Assembly (NCBI GenBank): GCA_963728145.1 | Contig: CAVSJA010000002.1 | Span: 558,001-622,000, forward strand | From: CAVSJA01 sp963728145 | GTDB taxonomy: Bacteria > Bacteroidota > Bacteroidia > Chitinophagales > Chitinophagaceae | Reading direction: 5' to 3' | DNA length: 64,000 nucleotides | Shown: in pieces, positions 8,694-17,437 of the stretch | Numbering within the stretch: position 1 is the first letter of the stretch | How the letters are laid out: each line of letters opens with the position of its first letter | Program-made: the position numbers and the translations under genes | Notes under the pieces: model-generated | Database searches by the model: none | The model's input: the letters and a program-made list of their open reading frames with translations, nothing else | What the model was told of the DNA's origin: nothing

Positions 8694-10271
8694 ATGAAAA
8701 AGATTATAGCAATTTTGTCGGTCTTCATACTGGTTACAGTGTTATCCTGTAGCAAAAGATTCGAAGAACTGCAACAAAACCCGAATATATCTACCTCTGT
8801 TCCACCGAATCTTTTATTGAACAGGTTGTTGAATAGTTTATCTGGTGGTTTGGGTGGAGTTCATCCCTGGGGTTCTGTTCATCGTTACAACCAGTTCTAT
8901 TGTCAGAACTATCAATACTATGGGGACAATCAATACAATTGGAACAATGGTCCATTCGACGTGTATCTGAGTATTATCAAGAATGAAGTTCAGATGGAAA
9001 AGGAAGCTGAGAAGGCATCCGGGAATGCGGCAACTCCTTATCATGCGATCGGAAAATTCTTGAAAGCATATTATTTCTATAATCTCAGCTCCATGATGGG
9101 TGATATTCCAGTAAGTGATGCAGGTAAGGGAGCGGAGGCTCTCCAACCAAAGTATGATACCCAAAAGGAAGTTTTCATGCAGATCCTGAAATGGCTGGAT
9201 GAGTCAAATACAGAATTTGAAACACTTCGTGCAAATAACGATCTCACATTAAAGGGAGATTTTTATTATAACAACGATTTCACCAAATGGAGAAAGCTTG
9301 TCAATACATTTAAACTTCGGGTATTGATCGCTTTGAGTAAGAAAGAGAGCGATCCCGATTTAAAGATTAAGCAACGGTTCGCAGAGGTGCTGGGTAATGC
9401 CGCAACCTATCCCATTTTCGAAGGAATGCAGGACAATTTCGCCTATCATTATATCGCAAACGTAAATAACTATTCAACAAATCCGGTGACCTATGGCTTT
9501 GATGCATTACGGTATAATATGGCAGAGACCTATGTTAAGGGCTGTACCGATATCAAGGATCCACGTGTGTTGATGACCTGTGAACCCGCCTGGAAGATCG
9601 TGAATGATAACGGATGGTCTCCTACTGATTTTCGCGCTTATGTTGCTTCACCGACAGGGGAGGCGCAGGATATAATGGAAAGCAAGGCCTTGAGCTACCA
9701 GATCTCCCATGTAAATCGCTATCGATACTACCGCAGTTTCACCGCAGAAGATCTAATCCTGGTTGGATATCCTGAATTGTGTTTCAATATCGCCGAGGCT
9801 ATCAACCGGGGATGGGTAACCGGAGATGCGGAACAGTGGTATAAAAAAGGAATTCAGACCTCGCAAAATTTCTATGGAATCAAGGAAGGAACAAATACAG
9901 GCTATTACTTGAACGTTGGTAAATCACTTGGTGATTGGACAACCGCCAATTTCAACTTCAATTTTGATACTTATTACAATCAACCAGCAGTTATCTACCA
10001 AACTGGAAATACGGGCCTGGAAAAAATACTCAAACAAAAATACCTGGCCTTTTTCCAGAATTCAGCCTGGGAGGCATATTACAATTATCGTCGAACAGGA
10101 TTTCCAACATTTAGTGAAGGAATAGGAGTGGGGAACAATGGTAAGATCCCTAAAAGATGGACTTACCCCGTTTCGGAGCATACGAGAAATCGGGAGAACG
10201 TAAAGGCTGCATTGGATAGCCAGTTTGGAGGACAGGATGATATTAATGGAGTGATGTGGCTGATTAAGTAA
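8694..10271 (+). CDS. SusD/RagB-family nutrient-binding outer-membrane lipoprotein
   Basis: A 525-residue lipoprotein: MKKIIAI, hydrophobic core, lipobox VLSC (Cys19), then KRFEELQQNPN, an opening typical of the SusD-like_2 subgroup. Helical TPR-like segments follow (for example KFLKAYYFYNLSSMMGDIPV and WRKLVNTFKLRVLIALS), and the C-terminus has the family's Trp/Tyr-rich AWEAYYNYRRTGFP. SusD-like proteins sit as a lid on SusC and capture ligand at the cell surface. The gene starts 20 nt after SusC and surely shares its transcript. Substrate is unknown; context makes a phosphonate- or phosphate-bearing ligand worth testing. Confidence 0.93.
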   Translation: MKKIIAILSVFILVTVLSCSKRFEELQQNPNISTSVPPNLLLNRLLNSLSGGLGGVHPWGSVHRYNQFYCQNYQYYGDNQYNWNNGPFDVYLSIIKNEVQMEKEAEKASGNAATPYHAIGKFLKAYYFYNLSSMMGDIPVSDAGKGAEALQPKYDTQKEVFMQILKWLDESNTEFETLRANNDLTLKGDFYYNNDFTKWRKLVNTFKLRVLIALSKKESDPDLKIKQRFAEVLGNAATYPIFEGMQDNFAYHYIANVNNYSTNPVTYGFDALRYNMAETYVKGCTDIKDPRVLMTCEPAWKIVNDNGWSPTDFRAYVASPTGEAQDIMESKALSYQISHVNRYRYYRSFTAEDLILVGYPELCFNIAEAINRGWVTGDAEQWYKKGIQTSQNFYGIKEGTNTGYYLNVGKSLGDWTTANFNFNFDTYYNQPAVIYQTGNTGLEKILKQKYLAFFQNSAWEAYYNYRRTGFPTFSEGIGVGNNGKIPKRWTYPVSEHTRNRENVKAALDSQFGGQDDINGVMWLIK

Positions 10272-10276
10272 TTTTT

Positions 10277-10382
10277 AAATGTGTGGATGTGTGAATTGCC
10301 AAAATGTTAGCTCGGTAGTATTGTTACGTTATTGGGGAAAGTCGTTATTGTAGAGCCAAACAATTTGCACATCCGCACATTT
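10277..10382. repeat. 21-nt inverted repeat between SusD and the phosphatase-family gene
   Basis: The left arm (10277-10297, AAATGTGTGGATGTGTGAATT without the last base) pairs with the right arm (10362-10382), with 18 of 21 positions complementary. The arms themselves are built of GTGTGGAT-like words. The element fills the 127-nt gap and could attenuate transcription between the SusCD pair and the downstream genes; no T-run follows. Confidence 0.6.
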
Positions 10383-10398
10383 GATTTAATTTCCTTGA

Positions 10399-11493
10399 AT
10401 GAAAAAAACAACATTCGCCATATTATTGGCATGTACCATATCCGTGTCATTTGGGCAAAAGGGTAAAACCGAGAATGTGATAATTGTTACCCTCGATGGA
10501 ATGCGATGGCAGGACGTGTTTGGAGGTGCGGATGAAGAACTCATTAATAATCCAAAATATAGTTACGATACCGCATCGCTCAGGAAAAAATTCTGGGCAG
10601 GTACTCCAGACGAACGACGGAAAAAATTAATGCCTTTTTTCTGGAATACTATCGCGACAAAGGGACAGCTATACGGTAACAGGAAGTATGGCAATAATGT
10701 AAACAACGCGAATCGCTATTGGTTTTCTTACCCGGGTTACAATGAAATCTTTACCGGCTACCCGGATACCGCAGTCAATTCAAATGATAAAATTCCCAAC
10801 AAGAACGAATCTGTACTCGCCTTTCTTAATAAACGACCTGAATTCAATGGAAAGATTGCTGCATTTACTTCCTGGGATGTTTTTGATGCGATATTCAATG
10901 AAGAGAAATATGGGTTTCTGGTAAGTTCTGGATTTGATAAGCTTCCTGCGGCAATAGCCAATACGCCTGAATTGCAATTATTGAATGAAATGCAATTTCA
11001 ATCTCCCAAACCGTTGGGCAATGGGGTCAGACCGGATTATGTTACTTATTATCTCGCCAAATGTTATTTAAAGAAGTATCAACCCAGGGTTTTATACATC
11101 GCTTTTGACGAGACGGACGATTATGCTCATGGAGGCAGATATGACTATTACCTGGACTACGCATACCTGAATGATCAATGGATCGCGGATCTTTGGAATA
11201 CGATTCAATCCTTGCCTGCATATAAGGATAAAACGACACTATTGATCACAACTGATCATGGTCGCGGCGACAAAAGAAAGTCCGAATGGACCAGTCACGG
11301 AGAAAAGATACTCGACGCATCGGAGATTTGGATCGCCGCTATCGGGCCTGATACAAAACCATTAGGCGAACTAAAAGGACAGACTCAGCTTTATCAGAAA
11401 CAGGTTGCAGGAACGATCGCCGCCTTGCTGGGACTTCAATTCAAAACTGATCATCCGGTTGCTGAGCCAATTCAGGGAATTATTTTGAAATAA
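10399..11493 (+). CDS. Secreted alkaline-phosphatase-superfamily hydrolase (phosphodiesterase/NPP-like)
   Basis: A 364-residue exported metalloenzyme. Signal peptide 1-19 (ends SVSFG). Superfamily landmarks: metal-binding Asp33 in VTLDGMRW; probable nucleophile Ser110 in WFSYPGYNEIFTG; metal ligands Asp237-His244 in FDETDDYAHGG; Asp286-His287 in TTDHGRG; His300 in WTSHGE. This set matches two-zinc phosphodiesterase/phosphatase relatives such as NPP and phosphonoacetate hydrolase. It probably hydrolyses a phospho- or phosphono-ester in the periplasm. It stands between SusD and a TonB receptor and opens a phosphonate gene run, so releasing a free aminophosphonate from a conjugate is an attractive but unproven role. 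Confidence 0.75.
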   Translation: MKKTTFAILLACTISVSFGQKGKTENVIIVTLDGMRWQDVFGGADEELINNPKYSYDTASLRKKFWAGTPDERRKKLMPFFWNTIATKGQLYGNRKYGNNVNNANRYWFSYPGYNEIFTGYPDTAVNSNDKIPNKNESVLAFLNKRPEFNGKIAAFTSWDVFDAIFNEEKYGFLVSSGFDKLPAAIANTPELQLLNEMQFQSPKPLGNGVRPDYVTYYLAKCYLKKYQPRVLYIAFDETDDYAHGGRYDYYLDYAYLNDQWIADLWNTIQSLPAYKDKTTLLITTDHGRGDKRKSEWTSHGEKILDASEIWIAAIGPDTKPLGELKGQTQLYQKQVAGTIAALLGLQFKTDHPVAEPIQGIILK

Positions 11494-11538
11494 CTTTAAT
11501 AATTAAGTAGGAAGCTTAGTTCAGGTAGAATTTCAATA

Positions 11539-13572
11539 TTGATGATGAGATTTATGATTCTTGCTTCGCTGGTTTGTATTACCTGCAAAGGATTTACACA
11601 GGCTGATACCAGTTTGCCCGTGGAGATCAAAAATCTGGGAGAGGTGGTTTTCACAGCCGAGCGAAAAAACAATTTTCGTTTCCATGTTCCTTATAGCATT
11701 GAAATCATTCGGAGAAAACAACTAAATGACCTAAATCCAAGAACAACACCCGAGGCCTTGCAGGTGATCAACGGAGTTTTTTTACAAAAGACGAATCACG
11801 GAGGAGGCTCTGCATTTGTGCGTGGACTGACAGGAAATCAGATTCTGACGCTTGTCGATGGCATCCGTTTGAATAATTCTACTTTTCGATTTGGACCCAA
11901 TCAATACCTGAATACAATTGATATCTTTTCTACAGATAGAATTGAAGTAGCAAAGGGTACCGGTTCTGTACAATATGGAAGTGACGCTTTAGGCGGAGTA
12001 ATACAAGTGTTTTCTAAGGAGCCAGATTTCTCAGAAGCTGGTGATAAATGGAAGGCCAACCTGACGGGAAGATACATGTCACACGATATGGATAAAACAA
12101 TTTGTGCTGAAGGATCATATCATTCAAAGAATTTCGCAATTCTTGGAGGTATAACTTCAAGACGTTTTGGAAATGTTTGGGGAGGCGATACCACAGGAGA
12201 ACAAATCCCTTCAGGCTATGATGAAATGGCCTTTGATCTCAAAGCAAAAATCCGTGTGGGAGGTAAAGGGCAATTGACCCTTGCTCATCAATTCGTGCAA
12301 CAAAATGATGTACCCGTTTATCATAGAGTAAAATTGGAAGATTATTTCGTGAATGAGATGGACCCTCAACAGCGTATGCTGAATTACGCAAGGTTGAAGC
12401 TTTTACCAGGTTCATCCTGGGCTAATCAGCTAGAATTTACGGTTTCATTGCAGCAAAGCCTGGAGGTACGCAATAGTCAAAAAAATGGAGCAACATTATT
12501 GAGAAAGGAGGAAGATCGAATAAATACACTAGGCATCACTGCGGATATAACTTCGTTAATAAATATGCACTGGACTGCCAATTCTGGAATTGAGTTGTAT
12601 GTCGATAAGGTCAAAAGTTCACGAGAAGACATCAACACCATTACATCAGCATTCGTTGCAAAGCGTGGGCTATACCCGGACGATTCAAAATATGGAAACT
12701 ACTCTATTTATTCGATGCACCATTTGAATTATGGAAGATGGAGATTTGATATTGGGGCCCGATATAATTTCTTTAATATTCGGATAACGGATAGTGCCCT
12801 AGGTAGAGTCAAGCTGACTCCATCTTGCCTGGTGGGAAACGCAGTGGTCTTATTTAACCTCTCGTCAAAACAGAATTTATTTTTTAACTACAGTACCGGT
12901 TATCGGGCACCGAATGTGGATGATATGGGAACATTAGGGATTGTTGATTTCCGATATGAAGTTCCTGCATATGATCTTTTGCCCGAAAGATCGGGGAATT
13001 TCGAACTGGGATATAAATTCTTGTCAGGTAAATTCTCAGCATCCGCTTCTCTTTTTTATATGAAATTGGAAAACCTTGTGACAAGAATAAAAGTTGACAG
13101 CCAGGAAATCAGCGGTTACCCTGTTTACAAAAAAGAAAATGTGGAATCGGCATTCATAAATGGAGCAGAAGCAGAAATACGATGGATGATCACTCATACA
13201 TTGACTCTTGGTTCTTCTATTGCGTATGCATATGGACAAAACCAAACAAAGAATGAACCCCTGCGCCGCATTCCGCCACTAAATGGCCGTAGTTATCTCA
13301 GCTACAGAAAAGGAAAATTATTCCTTCAAACTGAATTCATGTTTGCTTCCAAGCAGGATCGCCTTGCGCAAGGAGATAAGGACGATAACCGAATACCAAA
13401 AGGTGGAACTCCAGGTTGGCAGCTATTAAATTTATACGGCGGTTATGAAATAAAATTTGTGCGGCTAAACCTTGGATTACAAAATCTCTTCAACGAGGAT
13501 TACCGCACGCATGGTTCCGGCATAAATGGATATGGAAGGAGCGTTTGGATTTCTGTTAGTCTATCTATTTAA
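11539..13572 (+). CDS. TonB-dependent receptor in the phosphonate gene run
   Basis: A 677-residue outer-membrane receptor with signal peptide 1-20 (ends TCKGFTQA), no carboxypeptidase-like domain, a plug (~30-160; EALQVINGVFLQKT, FVRGLTGNQILTLVDGIRL, GSVQYGSDALGGVIQVFSKE) and a barrel ending in SVWISVSLSI. Length and plug resemble colicin I/haem/vitamin-type receptors, so it differs in class from the upstream SusC. It is 45 nt after the phosphatase-family gene and 9 nt before the HD oxygenase gene, so it sits tightly inside the phosphonate run. Its ligand is inferred from context to be a phosphonate or its conjugate. Confidence 0.85.
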   Translation: MMMRFMILASLVCITCKGFTQADTSLPVEIKNLGEVVFTAERKNNFRFHVPYSIEIIRRKQLNDLNPRTTPEALQVINGVFLQKTNHGGGSAFVRGLTGNQILTLVDGIRLNNSTFRFGPNQYLNTIDIFSTDRIEVAKGTGSVQYGSDALGGVIQVFSKEPDFSEAGDKWKANLTGRYMSHDMDKTICAEGSYHSKNFAILGGITSRRFGNVWGGDTTGEQIPSGYDEMAFDLKAKIRVGGKGQLTLAHQFVQQNDVPVYHRVKLEDYFVNEMDPQQRMLNYARLKLLPGSSWANQLEFTVSLQQSLEVRNSQKNGATLLRKEEDRINTLGITADITSLINMHWTANSGIELYVDKVKSSREDINTITSAFVAKRGLYPDDSKYGNYSIYSMHHLNYGRWRFDIGARYNFFNIRITDSALGRVKLTPSCLVGNAVVLFNLSSKQNLFFNYSTGYRAPNVDDMGTLGIVDFRYEVPAYDLLPERSGNFELGYKFLSGKFSASASLFYMKLENLVTRIKVDSQEISGYPVYKKENVESAFINGAEAEIRWMITHTLTLGSSIAYAYGQNQTKNEPLRRIPPLNGRSYLSYRKGKLFLQTEFMFASKQDRLAQGDKDDNRIPKGGTPGWQLLNLYGGYEIKFVRLNLGLQNLFNEDYRTHGSGINGYGRSVWISVSLSI

Positions 13573-13581
13573 ATTGAACTT

Positions 13582-14154
13582 ATGATATCGCAACAAGCAG
13601 AATGTATTGCGAAGGAAATTATCGAGCTGTACAAACGTCACGGAGGTGCAGAATATGCAGGAGAACCGGTAACACAATTGGAACATATGTTCCAGGCTGC
13701 GAGACTTGCTGAGCAGGAAGGATATGATGAGGATATCATCCTTGCCGCATTTCTTCACGATATCGGGCATATTTGTGTTGCGAAGGATAAAGAAAACGGA
13801 ATGGGTGGGTTCGGTATAATGGATCATGAGGAAGTTGGCGCAGGTTTTCTCGAAGAGAAAGGTTTTTCAAAAAAAGTCATCCGCCTCGTTGAATCCCATG
13901 TGGAGGCGAAACGTTATTTGACTTTTAAAGATCCTCAGTACTACGATCATCTGTCCGATGCAAGTAAAAAAACTTTGGAGTACCAGGGAGGAATAATGGA
14001 TGCGGATGAAGCAAACGCGTTTGAGCAATATCCCTTATTCGAATTGATAATTAAGATGAGAAGATGGGATGAAGAAGCAAAAGTTGAAAATCTTCCGGTG
14101 GATGATTTGGAAAAATACCGCAGCATGATCTTTCGTCACCTACAAAAGCAGTGA
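13582..14154 (+). CDS. phnZ: PhnZ-like HD-domain oxygenase (aminohydroxyethylphosphonate dioxygenase family)
   Basis: A 190-residue cytoplasmic mixed-valence di-iron HD oxygenase. PhnZ cleaves (R)-2-amino-1-hydroxyethylphosphonate to glycine and phosphate with O2. The metal set described for PhnZ (H34, H58-D59, H80, H104, D161) appears here as His35, His59-Asp60, His82, His106 and Asp163 (RRWDEEAK). The pair that separates PhnZ from ordinary HD phosphohydrolases, Tyr24/Glu27, appears as Tyr25/Glu28 (EYAGEP). Length and spacing agree closely. The usual partner PhnY, which makes the hydroxylated substrate, is not in this window. The gene follows the TonB receptor by 9 nt and precedes the HAD gene by 2 nt. 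Confidence 0.85.
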   Translation: MISQQAECIAKEIIELYKRHGGAEYAGEPVTQLEHMFQAARLAEQEGYDEDIILAAFLHDIGHICVAKDKENGMGGFGIMDHEEVGAGFLEEKGFSKKVIRLVESHVEAKRYLTFKDPQYYDHLSDASKKTLEYQGGIMDADEANAFEQYPLFELIIKMRRWDEEAKVENLPVDDLEKYRSMIFRHLQKQ

Positions 14155-14156
14155 AC

Positions 14157-14864
14157 ATGAAAAAGATTCAGTTGATTGTATTTGATATGGCGGGTACAAC
14201 CGTATTTGATAAAGGAAATGTGGCTGATGCTTTTCAGCAGGCATTTCGCAAGAATGGATTGGAAGTTGGGCGACAGAAGATCAAAACAGTCATGGGATGG
14301 AGAAAAAAAGATGCTATCAGGATTTTATTGGAACAATTCTATCCGGATCATGCAAGAAGTGAAAACATTGAAACTATTCATGACGATTTCATAAACAACA
14401 TGATCAGGTTTTATGAAACTGATGTGGAGCTTCGCGCCCAACCTTTTGCTGAAGAATTGTTTAAAAGTTTCAGGCAACGTGGAATTAAAATAGCACTTAA
14501 TACGGGCTTCACCCGGTCTATCACAGATACCATATTAAAGCGATTAAATTGGTCTGAAAATACCAATCTGGATGCGGTGATCGCAAGTGATGAAGTACCG
14601 AATGGAAGGCCTTATCCCGATATGATTCAGAATATCATGAAAAAACTGGATATTCACGATCCGGAACAGGTGGTTAAGGTTGGCGATACTGAAGTAGATG
14701 TGCAGGAGGGCCGGAATGCCGGCTGCGGAATTGTAGTAAGCGTTACAACGGGCGCATATACCCGTGAACAACTGGAGCAGTATCATCCTGATCATATTAT
14801 CGATAGCCTGATGGACCTCAACCGGATCATTCAACAGCAGGAATTTGTCAGTACAAACAGTTAA
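14157..14864 (+). CDS. Phosphonatase-like HAD hydrolase (TIGR03351/PhnX-like)
   Basis: A 235-residue cytoplasmic HAD enzyme. Motif I is DMAGTT with nucleophile Asp10 and Ala12, as in phosphonoacetaldehyde hydrolase rather than DxD phosphatases. Lys50 in MGWRKKDA occupies the place of the PhnX Schiff-base lysine (Met-Gly-x-x-Lys). Motif III/IV regions are PNGRPYPDM and GDTEVDVQEGRNAG. The family converts phosphonoacetaldehyde or a close analogue to an aldehyde and phosphate. The start at ATG 14157 is chosen over the GTG at 14151 and lies 2 nt after the preceding stop, so translation is coupled. The FAD oxidase two genes downstream is its usual genomic companion and could supply the aldehyde. 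Confidence 0.8.
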   Translation: MKKIQLIVFDMAGTTVFDKGNVADAFQQAFRKNGLEVGRQKIKTVMGWRKKDAIRILLEQFYPDHARSENIETIHDDFINNMIRFYETDVELRAQPFAEELFKSFRQRGIKIALNTGFTRSITDTILKRLNWSENTNLDAVIASDEVPNGRPYPDMIQNIMKKLDIHDPEQVVKVGDTEVDVQEGRNAGCGIVVSVTTGAYTREQLEQYHPDHIIDSLMDLNRIIQQQEFVSTNS

Positions 14865-16176
14865 CTCATCCAGTTTCAACCGGCAGCAGGTATTAGTAGC
14901 CCTTTACGCAGCCGCAATTGCATTTCTTACCTATGCTTCCGTTTATGCTTACCGAAAACCCTTTACTGTCGCTACTTTCGACGGGATTTCTTTTTGGGGA
15001 GTGCCATACCAAACCTTACTCATTATCAGCCAGGGTTTGGGCTATATGTTCAGCAAGTTTTACGGTATCAAATTCATTTCCGAATTAAAACGCCTGGGTA
15101 GGTGGAAAACCAGCGCTCTATTGATTGGAATCGCCTGGTTATGTTTATTATTTTTTGCTCTCGTTCCGCCTCCATATGGAATGATATTTATGTTCGGAAA
15201 TGGATTCATGCTTGGGTTCATGTGGGGCATTATTTTCAGCTATGTTGAAGGAAGGCGGGCAACTGATTTTATTGGATCTGCAATGGCGGTCAGTTTTATA
15301 TTCGCTGGTGGATTCTCCAGATCAGTAGCGATCTGGATCCGTGACCAATGGAATGTTCCTGAACAATGGGTAGGTTTTGTAACTGGCCTTGTCTTTCTGG
15401 TTCCGTTGATTTTATTTATGTATTTAATGGAACGGGTGCCTCCTCCCGACAAGGAGGATGTGCGCGAAAGAACCATCCGATTACCTATGAATCGGGAAGC
15501 CAGGAAGAACTTCATAAAACAATTTGGGCTTGGTATCGTGGTGATCACTATTACTTACCTCGTATTAACTATCATGCGTGATGTGCGGGATAATTTCATG
15601 GCCAATATTTGGAATGAATTAGGATATGGTGGTAAACCGGCAATTTTTACAAAAACAGAAACAATAACGTCGCTGGTCGTGTTGTTAACAATGAGCATGC
15701 TGGTGCTGGTTAGAAAGAATATAAAAGCATTCCGTCTCGTGCATGTTGTAATCGTTGTAGGGTTTTTAATTGCTGGAATTTCCTCGGCCTTATTTCTGAA
15801 CGGTCAAATGGAAGGTGCTTTATGGATGCAGCTGGTCGGGCTTGGTTTATACCTTGGTTATATTCCTTTCAACTGTATCTTTTTTGAAAGAATGATCGCT
15901 TCTTTCCGTATTGCCGGTAATGTCGGCTTCCTTATTTATATCGTGGACGCTTATGGATATCTGGGGAGTTCCTTTGTTATGTTGTCGAAGGAAATATTTC
16001 AAATAAAATTAACCTGGTCTCAATTCTATCCTAATAGTGTACTTGTATTTTCGGTAATTGGAATTACCGGGACGATCATTTCCCTGGTATATTTCAATAG
16101 AAAATTTCTTAGACAAAGTTCAAATTCTCCTGAATTCAAGGCAGCAGTTAAGCCTGCGGGAGCTATCAATAATTAA
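14845..16176 (+). CDS. MFS-like inner-membrane transporter (DUF5690-type), TTG start
   Basis: A 443-residue integral membrane protein with about 12 hydrophobic segments in two halves joined by a charged central loop (~195-225, PPDKEDVRERTIRLP). The opening LTYASVYAYRKPFTVATFDG and the organophosphate-antiporter-like topology resemble a Bacteroidota MFS group I recall as DUF5690. Initiation is probably at TTG 14845, preceded by AGCAGGA, inside the end of the HAD gene (20-nt overlap); the next in-frame ATG would remove the first membrane helix. Its position inside the phosphonate run suggests uptake or exchange of a phosphonate across the inner membrane. Substrate is unproven. Confidence 0.7.
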   Translation: MSVQTVNSSSFNRQQVLVALYAAAIAFLTYASVYAYRKPFTVATFDGISFWGVPYQTLLIISQGLGYMFSKFYGIKFISELKRLGRWKTSALLIGIAWLCLLFFALVPPPYGMIFMFGNGFMLGFMWGIIFSYVEGRRATDFIGSAMAVSFIFAGGFSRSVAIWIRDQWNVPEQWVGFVTGLVFLVPLILFMYLMERVPPPDKEDVRERTIRLPMNREARKNFIKQFGLGIVVITITYLVLTIMRDVRDNFMANIWNELGYGGKPAIFTKTETITSLVVLLTMSMLVLVRKNIKAFRLVHVVIVVGFLIAGISSALFLNGQMEGALWMQLVGLGLYLGYIPFNCIFFERMIASFRIAGNVGFLIYIVDAYGYLGSSFVMLSKEIFQIKLTWSQFYPNSVLVFSVIGITGTIISLVYFNRKFLRQSSNSPEFKAAVKPAGAINN

Positions 16177-16195
16177 TAATCAGAATTAGTAATTC

Positions 16196-17323
16196 TTGTC
16201 CCGCAAAACAGCAATAGTAATTGGTGCAGGTATCGTTGGATTGGCAACAGCAAGAGCTCTCGCAAAAAAGGGATACTCAATAAAAGTCTTTGAAAGAAAT
16301 CAAAGAGCAACTGGTGCTTCTATCAGAAATTTTGGAATGGTTTGGCCCATCGGCCAACCAGATGGCGTTTTGTACAATAGAGCGATGCGAAGCCGGGAGA
16401 TCTGGAAGGAAATGGGAGATGAAAAAGTGTTTTGGTATGATCCCGCGGGAAGTTTGCATCTCGCTTATGCTGCAGACGAATGGAAAGTCCTGGAAGAAGT
16501 TCATTCCATTTATAAAAAGAACAGGAAACTTGAACTATTGCGAGCGATGGATATATCGCGTAAAACGGGAGCAGTTATGATCAAAGGGTTGATGGCTGGT
16601 TTATACAGCAAAGATGAATTGATCGTTGATCCTCGTGAAGCCATTGCAAATCTTCCAGCCTGGTTCCAGGAAAAATTCAATATGGAATTTTATTGGGGGA
16701 AATGCGTTAGCTATATCGCTGATCAAACCGTTTATATTGGAAATGCTGAGAAGTACAAAGCGGACTTGATATTCTTGTGCAGCGGGTCTGACTTCGAAAC
16801 ATTGTATCCGGAAGCTTTTTCAAAGTATCCTTTGACTAAATGCAAACTCCAAATGATGCGCATTTCAACGCAGCCTTCAAATTGGCGCATCGGTCCGGCA
16901 CTTTGCGGCGGTTTATCCCTGATACATTATCAAAGTTTTAAATCGGCTGCTTCGCTAAATCTTTTGAAAGCAAGATTCGAAAAAGAAATGAAGTCATATC
17001 TCCATCATGGTATTCATGTAATGGTTTCGCAAAATGGAAAGGGAGAACTGACCATTGGAGATTCGCATGACTACGGGTTATCGCCTGATCCTTTCGACAA
17101 TGATGAAGTCAATCGGCTTATTCTCACTTACCTGAAAAAATTCGCAAGCTTTAAAAACTGGACAGTGAAAGAATCCTGGAATGGAGTATATGCTAAACTT
17201 ACTGATGGAGGTACAGAAATATTTTTTTCCCCCGAAGCTGGCGTGTATGTAATAAACGCTTTGGGTGGAGCAGGAATGACCCTATCCTTTGGGCTTTGTG
17301 AAGAGTTGATAGATAAGTTGTAA
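16196..17323 (+). CDS. FAD-dependent oxidase/dehydrogenase of the phosphonate-associated TIGR03364 type
   Basis: A 375-residue DAO-fold flavoenzyme. The dinucleotide-binding motif is GAGIVGLATARALAKKG with G10, G12 and G15, ending in the acidic VFERN strand; the C-terminus has NALGGAGMTLSFGLCEELI, the second FAD contact. Relatives adjacent to phosphonatase-like HAD genes have been proposed to oxidatively deaminate an aminophosphonate, and one group was reported to act on N-methylated aminoethylphosphonate. Here it would feed the HAD enzyme with an aldehyde. The start is TTG 16196, just before the Rossmann strand; no ATG fits. It is the last gene of the run, 19 nt after the transporter. Confidence 0.75.
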   Translation: MSRKTAIVIGAGIVGLATARALAKKGYSIKVFERNQRATGASIRNFGMVWPIGQPDGVLYNRAMRSREIWKEMGDEKVFWYDPAGSLHLAYAADEWKVLEEVHSIYKKNRKLELLRAMDISRKTGAVMIKGLMAGLYSKDELIVDPREAIANLPAWFQEKFNMEFYWGKCVSYIADQTVYIGNAEKYKADLIFLCSGSDFETLYPEAFSKYPLTKCKLQMMRISTQPSNWRIGPALCGGLSLIHYQSFKSAASLNLLKARFEKEMKSYLHHGIHVMVSQNGKGELTIGDSHDYGLSPDPFDNDEVNRLILTYLKKFASFKNWTVKESWNGVYAKLTDGGTEIFFSPEAGVYVINALGGAGMTLSFGLCEELIDKL

Positions 17324-17437
17324 ACGGATACCGGTCAGGGCAAAGATTTCATCCAGCTGAGTGAATGCAACAGAAATTTCGTTGTGAATTTAATCGCCCC
17401 TGGTCATTTACTATTCCGTACGGGATATTCAGGCTTC

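Noticed and set aside
5410..10271. SusC/SusD pair as a standard polysaccharide utilisation locus
   Set aside because: No glycoside hydrolase, polysaccharide lyase or sugar-sensing regulator lies nearby; the linked genes are phosphonate-related.
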